Shown piece after piece: positions 1-7,824 of a stretch of 64,000 bases of DNA; position 1 is the first letter of the stretch; each line of letters opens with the position of its first letter. The position numbers were made by a program, and so were the translations under genes. Source of the stretch: Sphingopyxis sp. L1A2A (GTDB lineage Bacteria; Pseudomonadota; Alphaproteobacteria; Sphingomonadales; Sphingomonadaceae); NCBI RefSeq assembly GCF_005502465.1, contig NZ_SCOT01000004.1, forward strand, positions 62,001 through 126,000, written 5' to 3'. The notes under the pieces are model-generated. The model was not told the origin of the DNA. It saw only the letters and a program-made list of their open reading frames with translations, and did no database searches.

Positions 1-159
1 CTCGGTCAATCGGCCGCTGTCATCCCACGCGGGGACCCAATATTCGGCATCGGGATGATATAGATCGATCCAGCTATCCCAATCCTTGGCATCGAGAGCG
101 GCCGCTTCGCGCCCGAGAAATCGCTGGATCGCGGTCCATTGCGCAACTTCGCTGCTCAT
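1..159 (-). CDS. Ring-hydroxylating oxygenase beta subunit (partial, N-terminal part)
   Basis: Only the first 53 codons are inside the window; the gene continues past base 1. The visible protein begins MSSEVAQWTA and includes DWDSWIDLYHPDAEYWVPAW followed by DDSGRLTE, the typical opening of benzoate/anthranilate-type dioxygenase small subunits (SnoaL-like cone fold). Beta subunits are mainly structural in the alpha3-beta3 terminal oxygenase. Its ATG (157-159) overlaps the stop of the upstream alpha-subunit gene as ATGA, so the two are translationally coupled and almost certainly form one enzyme. Nothing can be said about the C-terminus. Confidence 0.85.
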   Translation of the reverse strand, partial: MSSEVAQWTAIQRFLGREAAALDAKDWDSWIDLYHPDAEYWVPAWDDSGRLTE

Positions 160-1568
160 TTCGCCATCTCCGGCTTCGGGGGTAACGCGCGCTCGGCCTC
201 TTCGCTCGCAATGGCTCCGCGCATGCGCAATATCCATTCGTCGTGGATCGCGACGTAAAGCCCCTCGTCGGCCACCGCCGTGCCGCTAAGGATGGCGTCG
301 ACGCCCAGGGCTTCGCCGTGGCTGCTGACGCCTTGCACCCACCGTGTCGATCCCCGCGACATGTCGTTCATCCGGCCAGCCCCGCCACCGAAACCGACCT
401 GGCAATTGTTGAACTCGGTCAGGTCGTCCGGCGTAGCCATGCCGCTTGCATTGAAGAAATCTTCATACTGGCGGATGCGCAAGGCGCGGGCGTCGTCACT
501 CTCACCCACCGGAGCTATGCAGTAGGTTGTCACCTCGGTCTCATCCACCGAGATGGGCCGGATGATACGGATCTGGGTGCTCGTCTGGTCCATGAGGAAG
601 ACGTTAGGGAACAGCTCCAGATTGCGTATCCGGCCGTTCATCCAGGTAGCGCGCTCTTCGCCGCGCTCGCGCTTCAACCAGTCCAGGATTTCGTAATTCG
701 GCCGGTCCTGATAGTTTGCATAGTCATTCCAGAGCACGCAATGGCCGTTGTCGAAGGAGAAAGAGCCGCCCTCGAGCTGAGCCCAGCGACCGAAATCGAA
801 CGCCCTGGTATCGTTCTTCGATGTCCCGTCGACCCGGCGTGCGACCGTCATGAAGTAATTCGCGTGCACCGTGCCGATATGATAGCCGTCGAGGCCATTT
901 TCGACCTGCAGCTTCCAGTTCCCTCGATAGCGGTAGCGCGTAGCGCCTGGAAGAACTTCGAGCTTCTCTTCGACCGACTGATCAACCATGAGATCGATGA
1001 ATGTCTTCGCGCCCGCGAGATAGTCCTCAAGAGGAACGACCTCGGGGTTGAGACTGGCGAAAATGAAGCCCCGGTAAATCTCGATGCGCGCAACATGTTC
1101 TAGACCATAGTCTTCCCGCTTGAAGCCCGGCGCGTAGCCACCCCCAGCCTCATCTGTCACGTCGAGGAGTTGGCCCGCGGGATTATAGGTCCAACCGTGG
1201 AAGGGGCAGGTGAAGTTGCGGCGGTTTCCGCTCTTCTCGCGGCAAACGCGCGCGCCGCGGTGCGCGCAGGCATTGATCAGACAATGCAATTCCCCGGCCC
1301 GGTCGCGGGTCAGGATGACGGGCTGGCGGCCGATAAAAGTCGTGAGAAAGTCGTTCGGCTTTGCGACCTGGCTCTCGTGCGCAATGAAGACCCAGTTGCG
1401 CTCGAAGATATATTTCAGCTCGAGAGCGAACACGTCCGCGTCGGTAAAGGCCTCCCGGTCGATCTGAAAGCGGCCGCTTCCCTCGTCTTTTACGAGCCAT
1501 GCATCGATACGCGAACGCAGTGATTCAAGCTCTGCCACGGCTGCGCCGTTTCCGTCAGGTTGCAACAT
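156..1568 (-). CDS. Rieske ring-hydroxylating dioxygenase alpha subunit, benzoate/toluate type
   Basis: Catalytic large subunit of a terminal oxygenase that would cis-dihydroxylate an aromatic ring. The Rieske [2Fe-2S] site is C-x-H (CAHRGA) then C-x2-H (CPFHGW), near residues 101-124. The mononuclear iron motif is DGYHIGTVH (D-x2-H-x4-H). Phrases such as FERNWVFIAHESQ and MGRQP-like IGRQPV resemble BenA/XylX/AntA enzymes, so an aryl carboxylate is a plausible substrate (inference). I chose the ATG at 1568 (MLQPDG, 470 aa) because GGAGGAGAGG lies just before it; a TTG at 1607 and an ATG at 1580 are also in frame. It overlaps the beta gene by 4 bases and is divergent from the extradiol dioxygenase operon. 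Confidence 0.9.
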   Translation of the reverse strand: MLQPDGNGAAVAELESLRSRIDAWLVKDEGSGRFQIDREAFTDADVFALELKYIFERNWVFIAHESQVAKPNDFLTTFIGRQPVILTRDRAGELHCLINACAHRGARVCREKSGNRRNFTCPFHGWTYNPAGQLLDVTDEAGGGYAPGFKREDYGLEHVARIEIYRGFIFASLNPEVVPLEDYLAGAKTFIDLMVDQSVEEKLEVLPGATRYRYRGNWKLQVENGLDGYHIGTVHANYFMTVARRVDGTSKNDTRAFDFGRWAQLEGGSFSFDNGHCVLWNDYANYQDRPNYEILDWLKRERGEERATWMNGRIRNLELFPNVFLMDQTSTQIRIIRPISVDETEVTTYCIAPVGESDDARALRIRQYEDFFNASGMATPDDLTEFNNCQVGFGGGAGRMNDMSRGSTRWVQGVSSHGEALGVDAILSGTAVADEGLYVAIHDEWILRMRGAIASEEAERALPPKPEMAK

Positions 1569-1684
1569 CCTCTCCTCCATTTCCGGCCACCGAGATTCGT
1601 AGGTCAACTATTTGGATCAACGATTCTCGGCTCAACTCTTTGGACTCTTCCGATCCCGAATGACCCAACATAGCATGCGTGGCT

Positions 1685-1708
1685 CATTGTGCAATGGGTT
1701 GCACAATG
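1685..1708. promoter_or_regulatory. Perfect inverted repeat, candidate operator
   Basis: CATTGTGCAA-N4-TTGCACAATG: two perfect 10-base arms around TGGG. It lies in the 247-base divergent region between the leftward oxygenase (start 1568) and the rightward extradiol dioxygenase (start 1816), where one regulator could control both. The binding protein is unknown; no regulator gene lies next to it. A related half-site, TTGCACA-AA-ATG, occurs at 24054-24065 upstream of the leftward array. Confidence 0.55.
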
Positions 1709-1755
1709 ATCTAAATTGCCCTATTCGAATCGCGTTGCATCATGTGCGACACGTC

Positions 1756-1795
1756 AACCAGGCTGGTTCAGGCGTATAAAAGCCAAAAATGGCTT
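1756..1795 (+). promoter_or_regulatory. Probable promoter region of the extradiol/oxygenase operon
   Basis: An inverted repeat AACCAG-G-CTGGTT (1756-1768) is followed by TATAAA (1775-1780), a possible -10 element. A small hairpin AAGCCA-N4-TGGCTT (1780-1795) comes next, just before the GGAG ribosome site of the gene at 1816. No clear -35 consensus is visible, so the promoter may depend on an activator. Assignment is by position and pattern only. Confidence 0.4.
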
Positions 1796-1815
1796 GAGAT
1801 TTGGGAGTGCGAAAT

Positions 1816-2715
1816 ATGGTGGGCGTGACCGAGCTGGGTTATCTAGGCTTGTCGGTATCTGATCTGGATGCATGGAAGAGCTTCGCGTGCGGCGTCGGCG
1901 GCATGGAATATGTCGATGAAGGCGAAGGCGACCGCGCGTATCTGCGAATGGACAAATGGCATCACCGCATCACGCTGCATGCTGATGGCGGTGACGATCT
2001 TGCCTATCTTGGCTGGCGCGTTGCGGGTCCGGTAGAGTTCGACGAAATTGTCGAGAAGCTGACAGTCCAGAATATCGAAGTCGAAATAGCGAGCGACGAA
2101 GCGGCGCGCGAGCGCCGGGTCCTCGGCTTGGCCAAGCTCAAGGATCCGGGCGGTAATCCCACCGAAATCTTCTTCGGCCCCCAGGTCGACAATTACCGCC
2201 CTTTTCATCCCGGCCGCCCGATGTTCGGTCGTTTTGTTACCGGCGCCGAAGGGATCGGCCATTGCATCCTGCGTCAAGATGATGTGGCCGCAGCGGTTCG
2301 CTTTTATCAGCTGCTCGGGCTGCGGGGCTCGGTCGAGTACCACCTCGCTTTGCCGAACGGTGAGGTCGCTGCCCCCTATTTCATGCATTGCAACGACCGG
2401 CAACATTCCGTGGCTTTCGGCCTCGGTCCGATGGACAAGCGGATCAACCATTTGATGCTCGAGTACAGCGAGCTCGACGATCTTGGCCTTGCCCACGACT
2501 CGGTGCGCGAACGAAAGATCGATGTCGCACTCCAGCTCGGAAAGCACGCGAACGACGAAGCGCTGACATTCTACTGCGCAAATCCGTCAGGGTGGCTGTG
2601 GGAATTTGGCTGGGGAGCGAAAAAGGCGGGCCCGCAGCAGGAACATTATCTGCGCGACCTCTTCGGCCATGGAAATGAAGCCGAGGGCTACGGAATGGAC
2701 ATCCCCCTCGGCTGA
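1816..2715 (+). CDS. Type I extradiol ring-cleavage dioxygenase (BphC family)
   Basis: Predicted 299-aa two-domain vicinal-oxygen-chelate enzyme that cleaves a catechol next to its hydroxyls (meta cleavage) using Fe(II). The iron triad is intact by alignment to BphC: His149 (GIGHCI), His212 (INHLML) and Glu263 (WEFGWG). The conserved second-sphere His197 (RQHSVAF) is also present. Length matches 2,3-dihydroxybiphenyl/1,2-dihydroxynaphthalene dioxygenases. The ATG at 1816 is preceded by GGAG at about 8 bases; an upstream TTG at 1801 is less likely. It is the first gene of an operon with a ferredoxin, an oxygenase and a chromene-carboxylate isomerase, which favours a bicyclic or biaryl catechol substrate (inference). 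Confidence 0.9.
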   Translation: MVGVTELGYLGLSVSDLDAWKSFACGVGGMEYVDEGEGDRAYLRMDKWHHRITLHADGGDDLAYLGWRVAGPVEFDEIVEKLTVQNIEVEIASDEAARERRVLGLAKLKDPGGNPTEIFFGPQVDNYRPFHPGRPMFGRFVTGAEGIGHCILRQDDVAAAVRFYQLLGLRGSVEYHLALPNGEVAAPYFMHCNDRQHSVAFGLGPMDKRINHLMLEYSELDDLGLAHDSVRERKIDVALQLGKHANDEALTFYCANPSGWLWEFGWGAKKAGPQQEHYLRDLFGHGNEAEGYGMDIPLG

Positions 2716-2737
2716 CCACCTTAGGATATTTCAAGAG

Positions 2738-3079
2738 ATGGATGTGATTGAAATGGAGAGACTTCGCCTGTGCCCAATTGACGCCCCCCAGGACGGCGAG
2801 CCGGTTGCGATACCGGCAGGCGCCTTCCCGGCGCTCGCGGTCTATAACGTCGATGGCCAGATTTATGTCACGGCCAACACATGTACGCACGGCAACGCGC
2901 AGCTTACCGATGGCTATCAGGACGGTGCGACGATCGAATGCCCCTATCATGGCGGCGCCTTCGACATTCCGAGCGGAGCCGCGACAACTTATCCCTGCCA
3001 GATCCCGCTTAAGACCTATGAAGTGACGATCGAGGACGGCTGGGTGACGATCGACGCTCCCGGTGCGCCGGAGAGCTGA
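2738..3079 (+). CDS. Rieske-type [2Fe-2S] ferredoxin of a ring-hydroxylating oxygenase
   Basis: A 113-aa soluble electron carrier with a Rieske site: C49-x-H51 (CTHG) and C68-x2-H71 (CPYHGG). This is the size and motif of BphA3/NahAb-type ferredoxins that pass electrons from a reductase to a terminal oxygenase. It is the only such ferredoxin in the window although four terminal oxygenases are present, so it may serve several of them (inference). It starts 22 bases after the extradiol dioxygenase and is followed after 4 bases by an oxygenase beta subunit. No ferredoxin reductase gene is visible. Confidence 0.9.
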   Translation: MDVIEMERLRLCPIDAPQDGEPVAIPAGAFPALAVYNVDGQIYVTANTCTHGNAQLTDGYQDGATIECPYHGGAFDIPSGAATTYPCQIPLKTYEVTIEDGWVTIDAPGAPES

Positions 3080-3083
3080 GGCT

Positions 3084-3572
3084 ATGGACCTTTCCACTCT
3101 GCCTCGCACCGAGCTCCTCCGGGAAGTGACGGACCTTATTGCCCTGCACGCCGAGCTGATTGACGACGATCAGCTCGAAGCGTGGCCCGATCTGTTCGTC
3201 GAGGACTGCCACTATTCCGTATTGCCGCGAGAGAATGCCGACCGCGGATTGCCGGTTGCGACGATCTTCTGTGACAGCAGGGGCATGCTTGTAGACCGCA
3301 TCGTCTCGCTCCGGCGCGCCAACATTTTTCCGGTCCATCACTATCGACACATCATCAGCACCAGCCGCATTCACGAGGTTCGTTCAGATGCGGTTGTGGC
3401 ACATACAAACTATCTAGTGCTCCAGACAAGAAACACCGGCCGATCATTTGTGTATAATGCTGGTAAATATGTCGATGAAATAGTGTTCTCGTCCGGGAAA
3501 TTTCTTTTTCGGTCAAAGAAGGCGATTTTCGACACGGACCTGATCGACACTTTGATGGTCCGCCCCATTTAG
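3084..3572 (+). CDS. Ring-hydroxylating oxygenase beta subunit
   Basis: A 162-aa SnoaL-like small subunit. It has the family pattern near the N-terminus (LIDDDQLEAWPDLFVEDCHY), a central HHYRHIIS segment and NAGKYVDEIV near the C-terminus, as in anthranilate (AndAd) and salicylate 5-hydroxylase small subunits. It lies between the ferredoxin and the alpha subunit at 3592, so beta precedes alpha here, the reverse of the other three pairs in the window. Its role is structural within the hexameric oxygenase. Confidence 0.85.
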   Translation: MDLSTLPRTELLREVTDLIALHAELIDDDQLEAWPDLFVEDCHYSVLPRENADRGLPVATIFCDSRGMLVDRIVSLRRANIFPVHHYRHIISTSRIHEVRSDAVVAHTNYLVLQTRNTGRSFVYNAGKYVDEIVFSSGKFLFRSKKAIFDTDLIDTLMVRPI

Positions 3573-3591
3573 CCCATTTCGAGGTTGCGAT

Positions 3592-4863
3592 ATGCTCAAT
3601 GTTCAAGATACGGCCGTAGGTAAAGTGTCGACCGACACCGAGGAGCCCATTGGCTGCCGGATACCATATTCCGTGTTCACGGATGATGCCTTTTACAAGG
3701 CCGAACAGGAGCATCTCTTCCGCGGCCCCACCTGGAACTTCGTTGCGCTCGAGGCCGAAGTCCCGAACCCCGGTGATTTCAAATCGACCTTCATCGGCGA
3801 CACGCCGGTCGTTGTGACGCGGGACAAGGACCAGAGCCTCCATGTCGTTGTGAACCGCTGCGCGCATCGCGGCGCGACGGTATGCCGCGCACGCCAAGGC
3901 AATGTGCCGCATCTCGAATGCGTTTATCATCAATGGGCTTATGAATTGAACGGAGACCTCATGGGCGTCCCGTTCCGCCGCGGGATCAAGGGCAAGGGGG
4001 GGATGCCGGCGGATTTCGATCTCAAGCAACATGGCTTGGTCAAGCTGCGCGTCGAAGCGTTGAATGGGCTGGTTTTCGCGACATTCTCGCAAGAAGTGGA
4101 GCCGCTGACGGACTATCTCGGTCCGCTCATCACCAAGCATGTCGAGCGGATCATGTGCCGCCCGATCAAGATATTGGGCAATCAACGCCAGTTCATCCAC
4201 GGCAACTGGAAGCTATACGCCGAAAATACGCGCGACCCCTATCACGCAAGCCTCCTCCATCTGTTTCACAATACTTTCGGCCTCTATCGTTCGACGCAAA
4301 CCGGCGAATGCCTGATGGACGAGAGCAAGCGGCATTCGTTCCTTTATTCGAAGGCGGGCAGCAACGACGCGGCGCGCGACAGCGAAGTCTATCAGGACTC
4401 GCGCAGCTTCGACACGAGCTTCTCGCTCCAGGATCCGTCGCTGCTCGCGGGCCGGAGCGAGTTTCCGGACGGCATCACCCTCGTCATCCTGGCCCTTTAT
4501 CCCAACCTGATTTTGCAGCAGATCTCGAACACGCTCGCGGTTCGCCAGATCGTCACCCACGGACCGGATTCGTTCGAGCTCGTGTGGACCCAATTTGGCT
4601 ATGCGGACGATGATGCGGAGATGGACGCGATCCGCCTCAAGCAATCGAACCTCATCGGACCGGCGGGCATGATCTCGATGGAGGATGGCGAGGCGGTCGA
4701 GATCGTGCAGCAGGCGGTCAGCTCGGACAGAAAGGCAAGATCCTATATCGCGATGGGCGGCGGCGGCGCCGATGATGCGGATCATCTTGTCACGGAAGGG
4801 GCCATCATCGGCTTCTGGCAAAATTACCGCGAGATGGTGGGAATCGAAGAGAGGGTCTCATGA
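3592..4863 (+). CDS. Rieske oxygenase alpha subunit, anthranilate/salicylate (AndAc/NagG) type
   Basis: A 423-aa catalytic subunit. The Rieske ligands are C90-x-H92 (CAHRGA) and C110-x2-H113 (CVYHQW). The iron site is RDPYHASLLH, with H218 and H223; this form, with DPYH instead of DGYH, is characteristic of the AndAc, salicylate 5-hydroxylase and terephthalate dioxygenase branch. Substrates of that branch are usually aryl carboxylates bearing an ortho or para substituent (family knowledge); the substrate here is unknown. GAGG precedes the ATG by 7 bases. It pairs with the beta subunit at 3084 and overlaps the next gene by 4 bases. Confidence 0.9.
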   Translation: MLNVQDTAVGKVSTDTEEPIGCRIPYSVFTDDAFYKAEQEHLFRGPTWNFVALEAEVPNPGDFKSTFIGDTPVVVTRDKDQSLHVVVNRCAHRGATVCRARQGNVPHLECVYHQWAYELNGDLMGVPFRRGIKGKGGMPADFDLKQHGLVKLRVEALNGLVFATFSQEVEPLTDYLGPLITKHVERIMCRPIKILGNQRQFIHGNWKLYAENTRDPYHASLLHLFHNTFGLYRSTQTGECLMDESKRHSFLYSKAGSNDAARDSEVYQDSRSFDTSFSLQDPSLLAGRSEFPDGITLVILALYPNLILQQISNTLAVRQIVTHGPDSFELVWTQFGYADDDAEMDAIRLKQSNLIGPAGMISMEDGEAVEIVQQAVSSDRKARSYIAMGGGGADDADHLVTEGAIIGFWQNYREMVGIEERVS

Positions 4864-5450
4864 CCGCCACCATTGATTTCTACTTCGATTTCATCAGCCC
4901 GTTCAGCTATCTCGCACAGTTGCGTCTGCCGGAGATTGCGCGTCGGCACGGCCGGGCGCTCGCCTATCATCCCATCGACATCCCCGAAGCAAAGATTGCG
5001 GCGGGCAATTACGGCCCGTCCAACCGCGAGGTGCCGGCGAAGATAAAGGTTCTGACCGCGGATCTGCAGCGTTGGGCTCGGCGGTACGACGTGCCGCTTA
5101 CCTTTCCATCGAGCTTCGAGTGCGGAGGCTGGAACACAGCCGCAATCTTCGCGGCCCGTCACGGTGCCGCCGAAGGCTTCGTGCGGGATGCCTATCGGCG
5201 CATCTGGGGCCTCGGAATCGATCCGCGAGACCGGGACGAATTGCGCGCCTCGGCGGCAACGGCGGGTCTCGAAGCCGATGCCGTCATGGCCTTCGTGGAT
5301 TCGAAAGAGGGCAAGCGCGCCTATCGCGAAGCGCGGTCGAAAGCTTACGCCCGCGGCGTATTCGGCGCGCCGCTTATGTTTGTCGACGACCAGATATTCT
5401 GGGGAAACGACCGGCTGGATTTTCTTGAAGAGCATGTGCGGACGAATTGA
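4860..5450 (+). CDS. 2-hydroxychromene-2-carboxylate isomerase-like protein (NahD family)
   Basis: A 196-aa thioredoxin-fold protein of the DsbA/kappa-GST group. The N-terminal DFYFDFISPFSYLA segment carries Ser13, equivalent to the glutathione-activating Ser of NahD, and the C-terminal GVFGAPLMFVDD and WGNDRLDFLEEH match the family closely. NahD isomerises the hemiketal formed after extradiol cleavage of dihydroxynaphthalenes to the open trans-benzylidenepyruvate, using glutathione. Its presence beside a BphC-type dioxygenase suggests a fused-ring or hydroxylated aromatic substrate (inference). The expected next enzyme, a NahE-type hydratase-aldolase, is not in the window. It is coupled to the alpha subunit through ATGA. 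Confidence 0.88.
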   Translation: MTATIDFYFDFISPFSYLAQLRLPEIARRHGRALAYHPIDIPEAKIAAGNYGPSNREVPAKIKVLTADLQRWARRYDVPLTFPSSFECGGWNTAAIFAARHGAAEGFVRDAYRRIWGLGIDPRDRDELRASAATAGLEADAVMAFVDSKEGKRAYREARSKAYARGVFGAPLMFVDDQIFWGNDRLDFLEEHVRTN

Positions 5451-5474
5451 AAAAAAGAATCAGGGAGAGGGAGA

Positions 5475-7664
5475 ATGGACATGAGGACCAACAGTTATAA
5501 TAGCGGGCGCGCCCTCGCGAGCGGCATCGCACTTTTCGCACTGGCCTGGAGCGCGGCCGGCCAAGCCCAGGATACGGCCCCGGCTGCCGAACCCGAGCCC
5601 GAGGCGCAGTCGAGTTCGGGTATCTCCGACATCATCGTGACGGCCACGCGCCGCGAGGAGCGTCTGCAGGACGTTGCTGTCGCCGTGACCGCGATCACCG
5701 GCGATTCGCTCTCGGCGGCAGATGTTTCGACGGTGCGCTCGTTGACCCAGGTGGTTCCCGGATTCATCGGGAGCCGCAACATGGGTGTCTTCCAGCCCGT
5801 CATTCGCGGCGTCGGGTCGACCGGCATCTCGATCGGCGACGAGCCAAACATCGCCACCTATGTCGATGGTGTCTACCAGCCAGAGTCGGCCGCCAACTGG
5901 ATCGATCTCGTCGAAGTCGAGCGCGTGGAAGTGCTGCGCGGACCGCAAGGCACGACATTTGGCCGCAACGCCACCGGCGGCCTGATCAACGTGATTACCC
6001 CCGACCCCAGTTTTGACCTGCGCGGCAAGGCGTCGCTGCGTTACGGCCGCATGCGGAGGGACGCGGGCGATTATGATGCCCGCTTCTATATCACCGGCGG
6101 CCTTAGCGATAAATTGGCTGCCGATTTTGCCGCCCTCTATCGCAAGAACGACGGCTATATCGACGATCTGGTGCGCGGCGGCACGCTCGGCGACCAGCAA
6201 GTGATCAACTTTCGCAGCAAGCTGCTGTGGCAGCCTTCCGACAATGCCAAGGTCATCCTGACCGGCGAATTCTTCGACCAGAACAGCACGACCAATTCGC
6301 CCCAGCCGGTCAATGGGAATACGGCCGGCCGTCGCTTCCCGGGCGTTATACTTCCGACCGACGCTTGGCAGGCGTCACTGACCAGCATTCCTACGCTGGA
6401 CTTACGGCGCTGGAGTGCGGCGCTGCATGTAAAACTCGAGTTCGACGGCTTCAACCTCGAGGCGACGAGCGGCTTCATGAATCTGCGCTGGTACCAGGAA
6501 ACCGATTCGGACGCCTCGAACATCTTCCTCGGTAATTTCCCTGCAACATTTGCGACGGAATCGGGGAGCCAGGAAATCAAGTTCACGTCTGCCGACCCCG
6601 GCCGATTCCAGTGGCTCCTGGGCGGCTATTTCTACCAGTTCGGCGGTCATACTGAGTTGGATCTCGTCACGTCGCCGGGGCCTGGAATCCCTCCGACCAC
6701 CCTCAACCTTGATCCCGCACTATCGGGTCGCTCGTTCGCGGGCTTTGCCGAAGGAACCTACGAGATCGTCGACGACCTGTTCATCACTGTCGGCGCGCGG
6801 TACACCACCGAGCGGCGGACCTTCGAACAGGTCGTTAATGGAAATCTGGTCGTTCCGAAGACCGCCAAGTCGTTCAACAAGTTCAACTATCGCGGCGCAG
6901 TCCGGTACCAGTTCGCACCCGACGGAAGCATTTATGCAAGCTATGGCACCGCATTCAAAAGCGGCGTCTACAATATGGCGGGCACATCGCCGAATCCGGT
7001 CAATCCCGAGAACATCAAGGCATGGGAGGCCGGCATCAAGGTCGACCCCTTCAATTGGCTCCGCACGAACCTCGCCGTTTATCACTATACGTACGACGAT
7101 CTGCAAGTTCAGGCCAAAGACGCGTCGGGTCCGAGCTACGTCCTGCAGAACGCAGCGAGCGCCAAAATCTATGGCGGCGAGTTCGAGGCGATTATCCAAC
7201 CGATTGACGATCTCAACATCCGCGGCTCGGCGGCCTACAGCCACGCGCGCTATCGTGATTTTCCGCTCGCGCAGAGCTTTTTCCCGCGCCCCGACGGAGG
7301 CAACACTGTTGCCCCGGCGGACGCGTCGGGTAACGTGATGACCCGCGCCCCGAAGTGGACGTTCAACCTGGGGGTCGATTGGGGCCATGAGTTCGATGCA
7401 GGGCGCCTTGGGGTCTCGGTCAACACCTTCTACTCGACCCGGCTCTATTATGACTTCCAGAATATTTTCTCCCAGCCGAGCTATACCCTTACCAATGCGT
7501 CGATATCCTTTGCCCCAACCGGTGATCGCTGGAAATTCAGCCTCTGGGCGACCAACCTCACCAACGAAAAGGTCTTCCAGACCATTCGTGTCGGGGCGCA
7601 GGCAACTGACGGCTTTTACGAACAGCCAAGAAAAGTGGGCGTCAGCGCCGAACTCCGGTTCTGA
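5475..7664 (+). CDS. TonB-dependent outer-membrane receptor
   Basis: A 729-aa gated beta-barrel. It has an N-terminal signal sequence ending near AGQAQ, a TonB box-like DIIVTATRREE, a plug domain with VEVLRGPQGTTFGRNATGG, and a C-terminal beta strand ending in ELRF. It starts 24 bases after the isomerase and is probably in the same operon, so it would import the aromatic substrate (inference). It is a clear paralogue of the receptor at 17789-19993, sharing the plug region (LTQVVPGF, PVIRGVGS, NIATYVDG or similar). The two receptors thus belong to the two arms of the aromatic island. Confidence 0.92.
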   Translation: MDMRTNSYNSGRALASGIALFALAWSAAGQAQDTAPAAEPEPEAQSSSGISDIIVTATRREERLQDVAVAVTAITGDSLSAADVSTVRSLTQVVPGFIGSRNMGVFQPVIRGVGSTGISIGDEPNIATYVDGVYQPESAANWIDLVEVERVEVLRGPQGTTFGRNATGGLINVITPDPSFDLRGKASLRYGRMRRDAGDYDARFYITGGLSDKLAADFAALYRKNDGYIDDLVRGGTLGDQQVINFRSKLLWQPSDNAKVILTGEFFDQNSTTNSPQPVNGNTAGRRFPGVILPTDAWQASLTSIPTLDLRRWSAALHVKLEFDGFNLEATSGFMNLRWYQETDSDASNIFLGNFPATFATESGSQEIKFTSADPGRFQWLLGGYFYQFGGHTELDLVTSPGPGIPPTTLNLDPALSGRSFAGFAEGTYEIVDDLFITVGARYTTERRTFEQVVNGNLVVPKTAKSFNKFNYRGAVRYQFAPDGSIYASYGTAFKSGVYNMAGTSPNPVNPENIKAWEAGIKVDPFNWLRTNLAVYHYTYDDLQVQAKDASGPSYVLQNAASAKIYGGEFEAIIQPIDDLNIRGSAAYSHARYRDFPLAQSFFPRPDGGNTVAPADASGNVMTRAPKWTFNLGVDWGHEFDAGRLGVSVNTFYSTRLYYDFQNIFSQPSYTLTNASISFAPTGDRWKFSLWATNLTNEKVFQTIRVGAQATDGFYEQPRKVGVSAELRF

Positions 7665-7726
7665 CGCGCCCAAACGCGGTCCAAGGGCTTGATCCCGCGG
7701 ATCGCGTGCGGCCGGGCTGCCGCCGT

Positions 7727-7773
7727 GTCCGCCAGCATGAGCCTCGGTGGCTTGTGCTGGCGGACTTTGTTTG
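7727..7773 (+). terminator. Rho-independent terminator
   Basis: GTCCGCCAGCA (7727-7737) pairs perfectly with TGCTGGCGGAC (7755-7765), with further pairing inside the loop, and is followed by TTTGTTTG. It ends the operon 62 bases after the TonB receptor and separates it from the acyl-CoA ligase at 7825. Confidence 0.85.
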
Positions 7774-7824
7774 CTGTCGCGTAAAGACGGTCCGTTCAAC
7801 TGCTACTTGTCGAAGGATGCATGC

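Noticed and set aside
243-1103. Long open frame opposite the oxygenase alpha subunit
   Set aside because: It lies antisense to a gene with clear Rieske and iron motifs and has no recognisable domain; such frames are common in GC-rich DNA.
6720-7799. Long open frame opposite the TonB receptor
   Set aside because: Antisense to a conserved receptor, spans its terminator, and shows no domain.
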